A stretch of 64,000 nt of DNA. Origin: Paragonimus westermani. Its lineage: Eukaryota; Platyhelminthes; Trematoda; Plagiorchiida; Troglotrematidae. Under the pieces are notes generated by a model that was not told the DNA's origin, searched no databases, and saw only the letters and a program-made list of their open reading frames with translations. Positions within the stretch are counted from its first letter, which is position 1, and each line of letters begins with the position of its first letter. The position numbers were made by a program, and so were the translations under genes. The stretch spans positions 79,712-143,711 of the forward strand of contig QNGE01000865.1 in NCBI GenBank assembly GCA_008508345.1, written 5' to 3'. Of the stretch, positions 1-10,839 are shown piece by piece.

Positions 1-1045
1 GATAGCAGGATCCAACCAGAACCTTAAGGAATAAATTAACCAGGAGACTGTTGACCCTCAAAACGTAAAGCAAAATCAGTGACCGTATCATAAAGGAATT
101 CAAACCTACCGAGATTTCACGAACTGTCTAAAATTCACGAAGACAACAATCGACCGTTTCAACCAAGGGAGCTCCAACCTGTAAGGTAGCAATACTCCTC
201 TGCAAGCTAGTTCAACCTATACTCGAAAATAGTTCCTCATATCTACGCAGTGCCCTCGACTTTCTCAACAAGGTGTGGGATATGAAGTTAGAAGATGAGG
301 ATGTATTAGTGTTGTTCTCTCGCTGTTCATTTGCATCCTGGACAGTCTGCCGCTAAACGCACCGGCCGATATGCTGCGAGATAATGTGCAATGGTAACAA
401 CACACCAAGCTTTCTATGGCCGACGTCATAGGCCTAGCCCAACTTTGTACAGAAACCTACTTACAATTTGAAGATATAGTATATCCTTTTCCTCCCCCTC
501 CTCCTCCTCCTCCTCCTCCTCATCATCATCATCAACAACAACAACAACAACAAGGAACACCAATGGGATCATCGCTATCAGTACCGCTTGCCAAAGTCGT
601 TATGCAATTCTGTAAAAGAACTGTGTTCCAGGAGTACTGTCCAACATTGTGACTGAGATGCATTGATGATGCATGATGTACGGAGATCGACAGTTTCCCT
701 GAGGCCATCAATATAGCATTCCCGGAACTTCAGAGCGTCAATATCATTCCGAGATGTACTATTATTGAGACAATCTGATGGAACCATACTGACGACCGTG
801 CATCGTAAACCAACAACCACCGTCGTTCAGTAGTAACCATCCGATCGCACACCAAGAGTTGTGTGCAAACCTTACTTCGTCGTGTAGCCGCTCACTGCGG
901 TACGCTTGAACTACAAAAAGGGGAAAGGGAACAACTGCATAACTTACCCACCTCAAACAGCTATCCGAGACCATTCATAAACGCTTGCACCAAGACCCGG
1001 CCAACTGCTGCTTCTAACGACAAAGTCGTCAGTGTTAACACGACC
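1..1045 (+). mobile_element. Penelope-like element reverse transcriptase remnant
   Basis: Decayed reverse transcriptase of a Penelope-like element, reading left to right through several frames. Visible in order are a degraded 'PKIHK'-like stretch (LSKIHEDNNRP, about 115-160), a 'SYLRSALDFLNKVWDMK' block (about 240-300), 'SLPLNAPADMLRDNVQW' (about 345-395), 'MADVIGLAQLC' (416-448), and the PLE hallmark 'GTPMGSSLSV' (about 554-583). A degenerate 'YVDD' box, read as R-C-I-D-D, lies near 657-671. 'SCVQTLLRRVAAHC' then 'YPRPFI' (about 860-980) match the region after the RT core. At least four frameshifts or stops break the frame, so it cannot be active. No GIY-YIG endonuclease follows; LTR-like sequence starts by about 1123. 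The 5' end lies outside the window. Family assignment is from motifs, subfamily unknown. Confidence 0.82.
488..553 (+). repeat. compound trinucleotide repeat (CCT)n(CAT)n(CAA)n
   Basis: Three abutting trinucleotide tracts, CCT then CAT then CAA, lie inside the PLE reverse transcriptase. They are in frame and read as runs of Pro, His and Gln just before the GTPMGSS motif. Related elements have a short loop here. Confidence 0.95.
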
Positions 1046-1122
1046 CTAAGATAGAACAAAACACGTGAAATCGCAGAGAATGCAACGTCTGATAATTGGC
1101 AAAAATATTACTTCAGAGAACA

Positions 1123-1477
1123 TGTGGTGGATTCCTCCGGAGTCGCGAGTATTCCAACTCTCGGCGAGATAACTCATCGGGCGAGAAGGTACGTCCAAAA
1201 CCCACAGCGAGCAAATTGGGACAACATGGGGGACCGGACCAGCCATCGTGCAACGGGATCGGACCAACGGACGAGGATTGGCGGGCGAACTTCCCCCCCC
1301 CCGACAGAAGGCGTCGGCCACACACAAACCGGCCAAACTGCACGTGACTTGTGAGCAGAAACCGGGGTTGTGTTGTAGACCGGAATTCCGGTTCATAAAA
1401 ACAAGCGCGCACGTGATATGTCCACCAGCGAGTTGAACAATAAAAACTGTCTTATTGAACGCCTTTAAGCCATAACA
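1123..1477 (+). mobile_element. diverged, shortened solo LTR related to the two LTRs at 48 kb and 62 kb
   Basis: Starts with TGTGGTGGATT like the two better LTRs. It shares blocks with them in order: CGGATCGGACCAACGGACGAG-like sequence near 1257, 'GAAACCGGGG' near 1358, 'CATAAA' near 1394, a polyadenylation signal AATAAA at 1439-1444, and a GAACGCC end near 1457. It is about 170 bases shorter than the 528-base unit because internal blocks are missing. AACA occurs just before the start and again at 1474-1477, but the exact 3' end is unclear, so I do not claim a target duplication. It is older than the other two copies. Confidence 0.7.
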
Positions 1478-3047
1478 CAAGTGCCACCAACTACTGCGAC
1501 GTCGCTAAACAATAATGCTGGCTATCTTTTGCATCTCATCTCGTATGGTGGGAGCGGAAATGTCCCACTTGAGTGATATTAGCTGGCAGAGGTTCCATGC
1601 TTTGGATTTAGCTCATACAAGGACCAGCATACTATCGCATCCGATCTAACCCGAAGGTGTATGGCATGCTGAGTAAGAGCATCAGTCAAAACTACTTACT
1701 GACAAGCAGCGTTTAATATTCGATTTTTAAAGCGAGAACCAGTTGTAAAAAATTTTGATTTTGGCTGGATTTCAACGACCGACAAGAGCCGTTAGGCGAC
1801 ATGTGATCTATCGACTGGACTACAAAACCGCACTGGAAGTTCAGAAGTCCTACGTTTGGTTTTGGTCATCCGCCCACTGTGTCACATGGACTCTACTAGG
1901 GTTTAGGCTGCCCACGTGTGATTACTCAAGCACCACGCGACTATGAGGCTTTGTAATTCCATAATCCTTGGTTGGTTTAGCAGTTTTGCTGGATAACACA
2001 AAGTTCAACTGTGAGGAATCGGAAATCCGGCTGTATTCGAACGTGCACAGGACACGAACGCTCTGAGTCTTTCGTATGGCCTCACTGAACCCCCGGTGTA
2101 GCGCTTGCCGCTTAACGATGCACGCCACTTTATACTACTTCGGTTCCGCCGGATTCCTGAGCATTTGCGATTGGCACTCGTTTAAACTCGTCTGATTGAA
2201 ACTAGTTAGTGTATCATGTTTGTAGTCAGAGTTCAAAACGAGTTAGTAGTGATCCACATTTTCATTCAAATGTGAACAAAGGGCTAATAACTTTAAATGA
2301 TATCCTTTTTTTAGGTAGCTTAAGGTTAGTCATCATTTGCTGCTGCATACGAACTATTACTTCGATGCTAGGTTGCAGTTGCTTTCAAAATTGCGAGTCG
2401 TTTATTGAGTTTCAGTACCTCTGAAGGGGACGGCAATGTTCATTATGTGACCGTTTTGTTACAAACGCTTTGTGACAACCGGTTGAGATGTGGCGGATTC
2501 GTTTATCGCGATTCATTATGGCATAAGTTTAGTGCTCACGATGTCTCTGTTCCATTAGCGTGTGTGTATACAGCATTTAGTTAGCGTTGATGTTTGTAGG
2601 AACCCTGGCAGTCTGTCCGTTTCAAATATTTTATGTTCAGTAACGTCTGATGACTGGTCGTTCGATAGGTTCCTAGGTTGTTACAGTAGAACCAGAGATC
2701 TTTGCTTGTGCGTTCCTATCTCTATGATGGTCGATAAACGAACGAGCTGGGTGGTTTATGGGTGTAAAGAAAGAGTGAATGAGAGTAAGTAAAAGGTGAA
2801 TTTGATTAAACTGTTGGCTGCCATCATTTCAACAACGAACACTGAAACAACGTTCAGTGAGAAATGCGCAATCGATGACCTGTGAAGCGGAACTAGTATG
2901 ACGGTTATTAAGGTTTCAGTACCGGTTGTCTTTCACTTATGTGCCTCAACGGATTCACTCATGACCACAGAGTTGAGCAATGTTTCCCAGTGTGAGCAGA
3001 CCCTAACTGTGAAACAGTTCTATCTACAAAGTTACCTGTCTGTTCCA
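1478..3047. other. unassigned sequence
   Basis: No exon, RNA gene or recognisable transposon motif was seen on either strand. Open frames here are short and have no domain signature. Confidence 0.5.
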
Positions 3048-3732
3048 TTATTCAATTTCAGCGAGTGACTTTAAACTTCCATCCCTGTTTAGTGGGAACA
3101 GGTGTGCCGGTGGATGGCCCAGAGTGTGGTGTATTTTGTGAGTAAAAATTAAGTTCCCCCTGAGGTGTCTGCATTTCATTGAGAAGTGGCCTGATTCTGC
3201 CGGTCTTTCCGAATAGGGGGTTTTCTCGAACCTCATGATTCTTCCAGTGGCCCGTCCCCGAACACTTCCAATAAGAGCCCAAAGGGCCTGTACGTTAGTT
3301 CCCAGGTTTGGGCGAATTATGGAGATGGCATAGTGGAAACACTTTATGGTGCAAGGTTCCACAGAGTGCTTCTAGAAGGTTCAGGGTTGTTTGCGCTCTT
3401 TTAGCCACGGTAGCACAGCTTGTAGACAGACTCAAACTGTCTGCCACTATGGTCCCCAGGTATTTTTCGCATGCTGGCACGAGCAGCTTTGTGCCACCAA
3501 GGTAACATTCAGTACAACTTTGATGGCAGACATGTATGAATTTACACTTGTTAACATTGAACAGCAGGTTATTTTTCACGGACCATTGATTTAGATGGTT
3601 CAATTCACCTTGTTAGGCCCCCACTTCTTCCGAGTATTCTAGGACTTGCCGGAGCTTTGTATCATCAGTGTAGAGCAACATCGGCCATTTGACTGTGCTG
3701 GAGAGAGCGAAGAGAATGAATAACAGTGGCCC
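3048..3732 (-). mobile_element. CR1/Jockey-type non-LTR retrotransposon, 3' half of the RT
   Basis: Read on the minus strand from 3732 down, this begins with G-P-L-L-F-I-L (end of the conserved GSVLGPLLF motif). The catalytic box follows as L-L-Y-T-D-D-T-K-L (about 3660-3690), then 'LNQWSVKNNLLFNVNKCK' (near 3550-3600) and 'EKYLGTIV'. After a frameshift come 'IRPNL', 'QALW' and the tail block 'FSMKCRHLRGNLIFTHKI' (near 3130-3180), ending near 'KVTR'. This is the usual order in CR1/Jockey reverse transcriptases. The Y-X-D-D box is intact, but frameshifts and a stop make it a fossil. It continues the 4739-5640 fragment and was separated from it by the RTE copy at 3733-4738. Confidence 0.85.
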
Positions 3733-4738
3733 TGTTGCGTCCAAGTTACTCACTGGCCTCATTTTACGTCGGCTCACTAAAGCCAGAGAAAGTCAGATAC
3801 GTGAAGAACAAGCAGGATTCAGATCCGGTCGGGGGTGCGTTGATCACATTTTTACCTTACGACGGATCTTGGAACATCGGCATTCATATAGGCAGCCGAC
3901 GGCCGTGGTCTTTTTGGACCTGAGGGCTGCATTCGATTCAGTTGCTCGTAACGTTCTCTGGAGCTGTCTCCTTCGCAAGGGAGTACCAGAGAAATACGTG
4001 AATCTATTGAGATCGCTGTACGCTCACTNNNNNNNNNNNNNNNNNNNNNNNNNNNNNNNNNNNNNNNNNNNNNNNNNNNNNNNNNNNNNNNNNNNNNNNN
4101 NNNNNNNNNNNNNNNNNNNNNNNNNNNNNNNNNNNNNNNNNNNNNNNNNNNNNNNNNNNNNNNNNNNNNNNNNNNNNNNNNNNNNNNNNNNNNNNNNNNN
4201 NNNNNNNNNNNNNNNNNNNNNNNNNNNNNNNNNNNNNNNNNNNNNNNNNNNNNNNNNNNNNNNNNNNNNNNNNNNNNNNNNNNNNNNNNNNNNNNNNNNN
4301 NNNNNNNNNNNNNNNNNNNNNNNNNNNNNNNNNNNNNNNNNNNNNNNNNNNNNNNNNNNNNNNNNNNNNNNNNNNNNNNNNNNNNNNNNNNNNNNNNNNN
4401 NNNNNNNNNNNNNNNNNNNNNNNNNNNNNNNNNNNNNNNNNNNNNNNNNNNNNNNNNNNNNNNNNNNNNNNNNNNNNNNNNNNNNNNNNNNNNNNNNNNN
4501 NNNNNNNNNNNNNNNNNNNNNNNNNNNNNNNNNNNNNNNNNNNNNNNNNNNNNNNNNNNNNNNNNNNNNNNNNNNNNNNNNNNNNNNNNNNNNNNNNNNN
4601 NNNNNNNNNNNNNNNNNNNNNNNNNNNCCTTCGTAGTACTCTTTCCTTTTAGGATATTCCACGTCACTGTTGAGGTGAGCGGCGGCCCGAGCCACAGTAC
4701 CTTTTGGTCAGGCTCATGGCTGTTTTGATGATGATGAT
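3733..4738 (+). mobile_element. RTE-type non-LTR retrotransposon copy inserted in the CR1 element
   Basis: Truncated RTE-clade copy on the plus strand. Before the gap one open frame carries 'EEQAGFRSGRGCVDHIF', 'VVFLDLRAAFDSVARNVLW' (RT motif A, catalytic Asp present) and 'KYVNLLRSLYAH'. A run of N covers 4029-4627. After the gap no coding motif is seen, and the copy ends with a GAT microsatellite tail (4725-4738), a typical RTE 3' end. The same segment occurs at 21750-22290, which shows that the copy starts near 3733. RT remainder plus C-terminal tail should need well over 1 kb, so the gap is undersized or the copy is internally deleted. Confidence 0.85.
4029..4627. other. assembly gap (599 N)
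   Basis: A run of 599 N inside the RTE copy. Open frames crossing it on either strand are artefacts. Confidence 1.
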
Positions 4739-5640
4739 AAATATTGATACTTATGGAACGTCGTTTTTGGCTAGGATCCACTTTAACAGCCGTCCATTCA
4801 TCTTGACGTTGAACCTACGTTCAGTCAAGTAATCCTTCAGCTAAGTAAGTGAGCGCTAATCAACGCCATAACTAGTCAGTTTCCACAGCAATAGGGAATG
4901 ACCAACACTACCAAAAGGCTTTGAAAAAAAAAGTCATGATGAACCACTTCTTCGTCCAAACATCACGAGCAGTTAACAGATTCGTGACGGAAGCCATGTT
5001 GCTCCTTGGTGATGAGTTCGAGGTCCTCAACCCTGGCCCGAATAGAGTCATGTACTGAACTCTCCATTACTTTAGGGATCACTGAAAGCAACGCTATTGG
5101 TCGATAGTTTGCTGGGTCGTGATTATGCACTGTTTCCAAGCTTTCGGCAGACGGCCAGTTGATAGGGAGCGATTGAAAGTGCTGTAAGCGGCTCTGTTAA
5201 TTCTATGGCGCAGCTTCTCAAAACGACGGGGATTCTCAAGCCTGATTCGGGTGGTTTGTGGGTTAGTAAATTCTCTAACTGGACTTGTGACACTGAAATG
5301 TGAGTTAATTCGGTCGAGTTGCCGCCTGTGTGCTCGAAAATCGCTCGTGATTTGCAGCTATTCACACTTAGGTACTGTTTACTCAGAGTGTTAGCCGCCT
5401 GTGTATTTGTACCAGTAAATCCACCAAAAGGTTTGCAGTTTCGAATTGCCAGTCCTGTGCGTTGTGTGTGCTGCAACTTCGCTGTAGGAAATCCTCGGAC
5501 TCACTTTCAGCTTTTCAGTAGGACTGCGTTGATAGCGAAATCGGTCCTCTCGGATGGCGACCGTGGTACGATTGCGCCACAGGACATACTCAACAAACGC
5601 AAGTTTAGTTTTCTCTTATCGTTACCTGTTTTAGGCTGAA
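4739..5640 (-). mobile_element. CR1/Jockey-type non-LTR retrotransposon, 5' half of the RT
   Basis: On the minus strand from about 5640 down, a linker precedes 'NCKPFGGFTGTNTQAANTLS' and 'LSKQYLSV'. Then come 'GLRIPVVLRSCAIELTEPLT' (about 5180-5240) and the RT start 'NYRPIALLSVIPKVME' (near 5050-5110). 'ELITKEQHGFR' (near 4980-5010) is followed, after frameshifts, by a 'KAFDSV' motif near 4910 and 'VKMNGRLLKWI' near 4780. The last readable block, D-V-P-stop-V-S-I-F (about 4740-4765), is a decayed GVPQGSVLG motif; the following GPLLF is found at 3732. The element was already decayed or has decayed since the RTE landed in it. Confidence 0.85.
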
Positions 5641-7592
5641 CGTTTCAGTGTAATCAAACATTTGGTTCTACTCCGTAGGCTTCCAGGCTTTCCACAAGGC
5701 CGGGGACACGTTACTGTAACAGTTGTTAACGGCACCGGAGACTTTCTCCATGATGATGGCCATATGAACTTGCTTTCGCACACATCAACTGACGGCGGCC
5801 TCTCTCAGAGATCCAAGCGTTGCTGTCTTCCAACCTTCGTAGGATTCGTTTGAAACGATTTCTCGGTTAACTTTTGCTGCGCATTGTTAATTAGCAGTCA
5901 AATCGTCAGACGGCTGTTCTTCCAAACACTTCTCTGGACCGTACAGTCCAGTCAGAGTGTTAGTTATATTGGATTTCAGTGCAGTACGATGTTGGCGTGA
6001 CTAGTTCACTCTGAATGGTCATTTGTACGCCGCCCTACCTGATATTGCCGTTAGATTGTGTAGGAACACAGTCGTAAAACGTTTTATGTGATGTTCTCAC
6101 CGATCAAATTCTGCACTCAGACGTCGACTTGTTTGCAGGCGACTTGAACATTCGAGTTAGTCAGCTGAGTTACACGTTTGGTTCCGTATCACTGCGTGCT
6201 GGAGTTTGCAAGTGACTTGAACTTGTACGCGCTTCGGTAACTCTTCATCTTGTGTATCGCATCTCAACACAAGGAAACATGGCTATTCAAACTGCCCACA
6301 CTGCAGTCAGTTACAGGTAACGTTACGCCATCATTGAAATTAACCACTTGATCGCAGATCCTGCTAAGCTCAATGCTTTTTCCATTCCACCGTTTCCTGT
6401 GGGTTCGAGTTATCTGAAAAACAAGGTAATTAATTGACGCCCGAGAAACAGGGTTGTTAGGTACGCTTGACGTGCTAAATTGGGAGAGTGCCCCCATAAC
6501 TGAAACAAATCGTTGCGGTTGTGAAGGGCTTAGTCTTGAGTGAACTGTATTGTTACTCCAGAAAGAGATCTCAATCACTCCCGGCGTACCTCTTGATCAA
6601 ACATCGGTCAATTCTAACTAGCTCTGGTTGTCATAATAACCGCCTACCACTAAAGCACAAGCTGACTTAAGGCTTGCTTAAATGTAGTAGGGAGTATTTT
6701 GCGTAACGACTAAAGAACAGGCCTTTTAGTCTGTGATCAACAGTATACTCCTTTCCGTCATTCGTAATTGTACTGATGAGATCACGTATAAAAATGATGG
6801 CTTAGTTATCTTCATCTTGTAGCATTCTGGAAGACGGTTCAGTTGTCCTGGGCTTCGTCGTCCACACGGTGCACGATATGATCCGGATGGCCACTTGCTG
6901 CATTTTAGACGTCTCCCACCGGGAGCTGAACTGTCTGGAGCCTAGACTATCTACATACAAATATTTTTCTGGCCTGTACTTCCTTTCATTTGGTCTTTTC
7001 GAATATGGTAACGAAAACTATGTCGAAACTGATAGCATTCTTTTGAATGGTTTGGCATATTGATGAGGTATCTCGTTTTCGGAAAGGCTACACACAATCA
7101 GTACGATACGAATGGTAGATATTCATGTGTGACGTGCATCGTTCCGTCACGGTCGTATGTCCTTACTCACAGTTGATCATGCGGCGAGGTCCAATCGACG
7201 TCCCATAGAAAATTAATGATTATGATATTCTTCAGACCCAAAGATTGCTCTACTTTTTTCTACTGCAATCCCGGATTAATACGTGAATCTGTTGTGATCA
7301 TTATCTGCTCACTCTGAAGACGGAAAACCACCACATACCGGCTTGTTTTTTCCATTTATGGTATCAAAAACCGAGGTCCTTTTTGCATATGTAAATGTTC
7401 ATGTTCGTTCTATCCTTGCTGTCTGTGTGAATTACCACAATTTTTGCCGTAAAACCTTGTATACGCAATGGCGAACTACAACCAACAACAACTGTTTACT
7501 AACAAGATATATCGGACTTTCCATCATCCGTTGCAAAGGTTATCTTAAAATTCTATACGCTTTTGGTTCATGAACCTTGCACTACTTTACAG
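5641..7592. other. unassigned sequence upstream of the visible OXA1L exons
   Basis: No exon coding for the upstream OXA1L transmembrane segments was recognised. Open frames here match no family I know. It may be intron. Confidence 0.4.
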
Positions 7593-7694
7593 ACTGGAAC
7601 GGATATGTCCACACAACACGTAACGTCAATGATGCGAACCTTTATGCGCGTTTTCCCTTGTGTTGGCTTCCTGATGGTGATGAACATGCCCTCG
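7593..7694 (+). CDS. OXA1L: OXA1L mitochondrial insertase, internal coding exon
   Basis: 34-codon exon of the YidC/Oxa1 family insertase, which inserts nuclear- and mitochondria-encoded proteins into the inner mitochondrial membrane. Acceptor TTTACAG and donor CTCG|GTAAGT are strong, and both ends are phase 0. It reads TGTDMSTQ, then MMRTFMRVFP and MVMNMPS. These match the family segment 'xMRVMPFVxxPxTxNFP' at the fourth transmembrane helix. The next codons come from the exon at 10680, giving MPS-AILWYW at the place where the family has NFP-AVFCYW. Upstream exons with the first helices and the mitochondrial targeting peptide were not found; they may lie left of the window. Confidence 0.88.
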
Positions 7695-8384
7695 GTAAGT
7701 TTCTCTACCATGACCCCCGGTTCTCATTCTCTTCCAGCTTTTTATCTGACCTTAACTATATCGCTAATTTTGCTTACCGACATACTCTCCGACGTCTGAA
7801 TCGGAGTACGATTGCGGAATTTTTACAGTGTCACATTCTATGCGTGAAGCTCACTGGAAAGGGATGAATGCACAGGTGTAATTCACTAACATTATGTTAA
7901 TGTAAAAAGGTACGGCTTATCTCAGATTATCAGTTTACACCTTGGCTCTGACTATTTAGGACGTAAAATTGCAATGCTGTAGTCATTTCATTCTGTTCAG
8001 TCCCTCAACCCAGCATTCCACGGTATGATCAGTTTGGGTGTTTTTTGAACTCGTTAGATTGGCGTGAACTGACAAGTATGCAAACCCGCAACCTTCATAT
8101 AAGCGGACAAGAACATGCCCAGAATGGTTACTAACAGTTCGTTTAATCATAACAACCCCTTGTTTAATGCAGTCCATAGTTGGAAGCAGTTAGTCATGTT
8201 CAACGACATGGTTGTCGCCGTCATGTGTGAAATGTGAGCAGTTTATGGAGCGAGTTTTCATGTATCATTTTACTCTTGTTCGCAATTACGTTTACGGGTT
8301 ATGAGCACGTCGGTGCTGACTGAGTTTAAATATAAGGCCTCTCAGCCAGCGCCTTTCGAAACTAATCACCAGACACAAGCCTCG

Positions 8385-8498
8385 TTTCTATTAAAGCTCG
8401 TCAATAGTGAATATCTATGCGACGATTAGGACCTGATCCCTGATCCACGTTTTCCTAAAACAACCATGCTGACCACTGTGTCACTGACCTCACATTTT
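8385..8498 (-). mobile_element. tRNA-derived SINE copy 1
   Basis: Read on the minus strand it starts GTGAGGTCAGTGACACAGTG, with an A-box-like CAGTGGTCAGCATGG. The shared body ATATTCACTATTGACGAGCT follows. It belongs to the family best seen at 39878. Confidence 0.65.
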
Positions 8499-9299
8499 GG
8501 AGCGATGAAATTGTCGTTTTTAGAGGTCTCTCTCAACGCATAGGCTACAATCAATTGTGTGGTGTTCAGTTTATGTTAACCAAGTGCCTAACTACCTATA
8601 AATATGTAAGATTTTACACAGTGTATTCCATCTGTTCCTTTCTTGTAACTCCGCACTAGAAGTGGCTATGTAACAACCATTGTTACAGAACGGTTCAATA
8701 TCAGTGTAATACAATGATGGATCAGGTAGGGTATTGCATTTTTGTGATTCAGCCAGATGGAGACCAATAGGATGAATGTCACTGTTCGTTTGTCCCGCTA
8801 CTTCTTCCGATGTACATCCTGTGCATGTTTTATGGGTGGGGTCACAATCGGTGAAGCGCAACCCATATTTACACGTACGTTCTTTGAGTTTAGCCGCTGT
8901 GACGTTTTCATCTACAGGAAGGTGCCAGATAACAAACCGCTCATGTTTTGTTCCCCCTTCTTACGCTTAGTTGCAGGTTCGTTTAGAAATGGTGAATTCC
9001 ATGTAGTAAAAAGTGGGTATCAGATGTCGCTGAAACCGTGATTTTCCAAATTTGGTTAACTTGAGATTTAATCTTAGGGTTTCCATTGCAATGCACCCAA
9101 TAGGTCGCTGGAACAGTTCTGTTTTACTCACATGAGACGCAAACGTACGTGCCTAATGCGAACTTTGTGTTGAGGGCTAAACATCCAGAAAATGTACATG
9201 TTATTCCATAGATGTGTTCATAGTTTATGAGGGTCTACATAAATGCAAATGTTTTCTTAGTCTGGTGTGTTGCTTGCTAGCGTTGGTGAAGTTACTTGT

Positions 9300-9735
9300 C
9301 CGCCCTATCTGAATACGGCTTCCTCACTCTCTCGCGTCATCAAATAGACACATCTCACAGCCAGCTCGACCAAACGACAACATTCACACCATTGAGCTCG
9401 ATTAGGCGTCATTTCATTCAATGTCCCCAGCCACCGAATCTGCGTGTCGTGAGGTCCCGGCTCGCTAGTCGAATCCAACCTACAATGACTAACCCCTTCG
9501 TGAACAACTTCATTTCTCTTCGGCAAGTCACCATTTGTCCACTCCGTACCTTACGCCAGTCGGCCACAGCATGGGCAGAGAGTTCTGGGTGTGACAGGCG
9601 ACTAGCTGGCATCCCGAGCACATGGCCTAGCCATCTAAGTTTGTGTAAACGTAAGGATTGGACGAAGGAACTCGTCTGGCAATGAATACCAAATACCCAC
9701 GTCTCAACCATTTCGTTGTTTACTCTTTGGGGCCA
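9300..9735 (-). mobile_element. RTE non-LTR retrotransposon, C-terminal and 3' fragment
   Basis: Minus-strand fossil of the RTE C-terminal tail. It reads 'LHKLRWLGHVLGMPASRLS', 'DWRKVRSGQMVTCRREMKLF' and 'GWIRLASRDLTTRRFGGW'. After a frameshift near 9450 it continues 'IRWLGTLNEMTPNRAQW' and 'CECC'. The R-W-L-G-H-V-L block and the closing W-x-x-C-C are typical of flatworm RTE proteins. It is 5' truncated, as usual for LINE-type insertions, lies antisense in the OXA1L intron and has lost its frame. Confidence 0.85.
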
Positions 9736-10679
9736 CCTGAGTTGGTTTCAGTCGAATCACAGTGAGGTTATCATTTATCTAGTAGGTGGATTGTCTGGTT
9801 CGGAGGTTTTCGTTTGATTCTTCTGGTTCTGTCTTTTACCCGTCGGTGTAGCCGCGTTTAGTGTTTACGGTCAACCACCCACTACCCGAAGAACATCCAA
9901 GATAGCTCTCACCATACCTAAGACTTCGGGCACAACGGAACCTGAGCGTGCATAGAGAGATGCTCAGCCGATGAAACATGAGTAAGTTATCACTCTAAAG
10001 ATGACTTGCTAATCAGAATAGAGAGATACGGTTATATAGGTGTCAAATTACAGTAAGACTGCCTGCGTATATGCACCAGTGTCTGATAAATTAAGGTAAA
10101 CTGAAAGTAAAAACTAGTTTATTCGGCTCAATGTTGGAGCCTTCACTTAGCAGCTATAGGGGTGTGTGTTCCGATGTGCTATCTGACCTCTGTCTTCAAG
10201 AACGTTGCCCGTGCCTGGTTTACATATTACTAGTAGAGGGTTTCAGTAGTTCTCCCAATTTTCAATCCAGACTGCACATTCAAAAACTGCATTACTTGAA
10301 TCGACCTGGTTCTGATTGATACTCTGTTATGAGACACTTACAGTCTAGCCGTCTGAGTTGTTGATATTTGCCAAAGTCGTTGTTAGTATTGTTGATTACT
10401 TGAGTACATGTCAGTTAGTTGTTGACCTAACTGTCGCTCTACATCTCACTTATGTACGTGTCACTGCAATCGAAATATATACTGCATGAGAGAAACCTTC
10501 ATTTACCGGAAACCCACCGAAACGATACACTTAGGTCAACATTTGCGGGACACGAAAAGGTGGTCAGCGTCCAAGTAAGGTTGGTCGTTATGACTTGCTA
10601 AGTTGAAGTCCTCCAAACCAGTTGTTTTGTCTGTAGTTAATAATAGTAATCTTGTCCTTCGTCCCCTTTCTGTTTTAAG

Positions 10680-10839
10680 GCTATTTTATGGTATTGGACA
10701 GTGAGTAACTTCATCTCGCTCATACAAGCCTCGGTTTTACGTATCACGGTCGTGCGCAACTGGTTGAAACTGCCTATAGTCGCAAAACCGCCGGAGCCGT
10801 TGAAAAATAAACGCGGCTTTATCGAAGGTTTTAGGGAAA
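10680..10839 (+). CDS. OXA1L: OXA1L mitochondrial insertase, internal coding exon
   Basis: 160-nt exon between TTTTAAG and A|GTGAGT, entering in phase 0 and leaving in phase 1. It reads AILWYWTVSNFISLIQASVL, the last transmembrane helix with the family's Y-W-x-x-S-N signature. 'VVRNWLKLP' follows (family: VRxxLxIP), then 'KNKRGFIEGF', corresponding to the start of the matrix-facing C-terminal tail that contacts mitochondrial ribosomes in other animals. The spliced junction to 13232 gives E-T-M-T with no frame break. No stop or missing family residue was seen. Confidence 0.9.

Larger units (their letters stand above)
7695..10679 (+). other. OXA1L intron (2985 nt)
   Basis: Bounded by GTAAGT and TTTTAAG. 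It contains one minus-strand SINE (8385-8498) and an antisense RTE 3' fragment (9300-9735). Nothing else was recognised. Confidence 0.8.

Noticed and set aside
3852..4781. Long open frames of over 200 codons on both strands
   Set aside because: They run through the 599-base N gap; most of their length is X.
5319..5639. 106-codon plus-strand frame
   Set aside because: It is the antisense shadow of the CR1 coding sequence at 4739-5640.
10485..10570. Short stretch reading F-I-Y-R-K-P-T-E-T, like a PLE motif
   Set aside because: Only about 25 codons with no neighbouring PLE block; probably chance.
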